A DNA stretch of 15,374 nucleotides from assembly GCA_003534175.1 (NCBI GenBank), contig DPFD01000172.1:1-15374 (forward strand), given 5' to 3'. The translations under genes and the position numbers were made by a program. Below the pieces are notes generated by a model that saw only the letters and a list, made by a program, of their open reading frames with translations, was not told where the DNA came from and did no database searches. This DNA comes from Chitinophagaceae bacterium (lineage in GTDB: Bacteria > Bacteroidota > Bacteroidia > Chitinophagales > Chitinophagaceae). Shown here piece by piece: positions 15,318-15,374 of this stretch (positions within the stretch are counted from its first letter, which is position 1; each line of letters begins with the position of its first letter).

Positions 15318-15374
15318 TTAAAATGTGAGTTGCAACAGCACATCTTCGTCTCCACGTTTTACCTGTATGGTAAT
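15318..15374 (-). CDS. C-terminal end of a gene cut by the window edge
   Basis: The - strand is open from the right edge to a TAA at 15318-15320, giving 18 residues (ITIQVKRGDEDVLLQLTF). The stop abuts the ATG of the IPExxxVDY gene, an arrangement typical of one operon. The tail has the alternating pattern of a final beta-strand pair with a turn at RGDED, similar to the end of PDZ domains in exported proteases. That identity is only a suggestion; the gene lies outside the window. Confidence 0.6.
   Translation of the reverse strand: MTIQVKRGDEDVLLQLTF

Overview
The window looks like chromosomal DNA of a Bacteroidota bacterium, probably of the Chitinophagia/Chitinophagales type. The evidence is the set of families: a DUF2911 protein, an IPExxxVDY-type protein, a periplasmic-propeller/Y_Y_Y histidine kinase, a Rho with a long low-complexity insertion, and a mucoidy-inhibitor-like DUF4139 protein. 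Genes lack clear Shine-Dalgarno sequences, and several short intergenic regions carry the Bacteroidota -7 promoter element TAnnTTTG. I see no phage, IS transposase, CRISPR array, tRNA or rRNA. The lineage is inferred from families, not from a marker gene search.

Layout. Positions 1-416 hold a tandem array of a 130-bp unit (about 3.2 copies) made of short inverted boxes around an AT-rich core. An imperfect inverted repeat follows at 430-487. On the + strand come an ATP-grasp ligase-like gene (556-1617), an M48 metalloprotease lipoprotein (1706-3154) and a secreted DUF2911 protein (3223-3744). These end at a strong, probably bidirectional terminator (3757-3791). On the - strand are a secreted DUF4140/DUF4139 protein (5607 down to 3979) and, just after it, a 38-residue single-pass membrane peptide (3945 down to 3829). 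Divergent from these is a propeller-like lipoprotein (5779-6795), followed by rho (6984-8597) with its own intrinsic terminator (8621-8645).

Next is a tight selenium cluster. It holds mnmH/selU (8724-9767, TTG start), an unrecognised secreted protein overlapping it by 25 nt (9743-10684), and selD four bases later (10689-11744). SelD makes selenophosphate and SelU uses it to convert 2-thiouridine to 2-selenouridine at tRNA wobble positions. No selA, selB or tRNA-Sec is visible here, so tRNA modification is the only selenium use the window supports. Only 34 nt after selD, with no visible terminator, begins a 1020-aa sensor histidine kinase without a receiver domain (11779-14841). It converges on an IPExxxVDY-family gene (15317 down to 14844) with two bases between the stop codons. 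The last 57 bases carry the C-terminal end of another - strand gene, cut by the window edge.

Most of the window is ordinary Bacteroidota housekeeping and envelope DNA. The points most worth pursuing are the secreted protein wedged between selU and selD, the 130-bp repeat array, the conserved-looking 38-aa membrane peptide, the long leader and disordered insertion of rho, and the recurrence of the same -7 promoter element.
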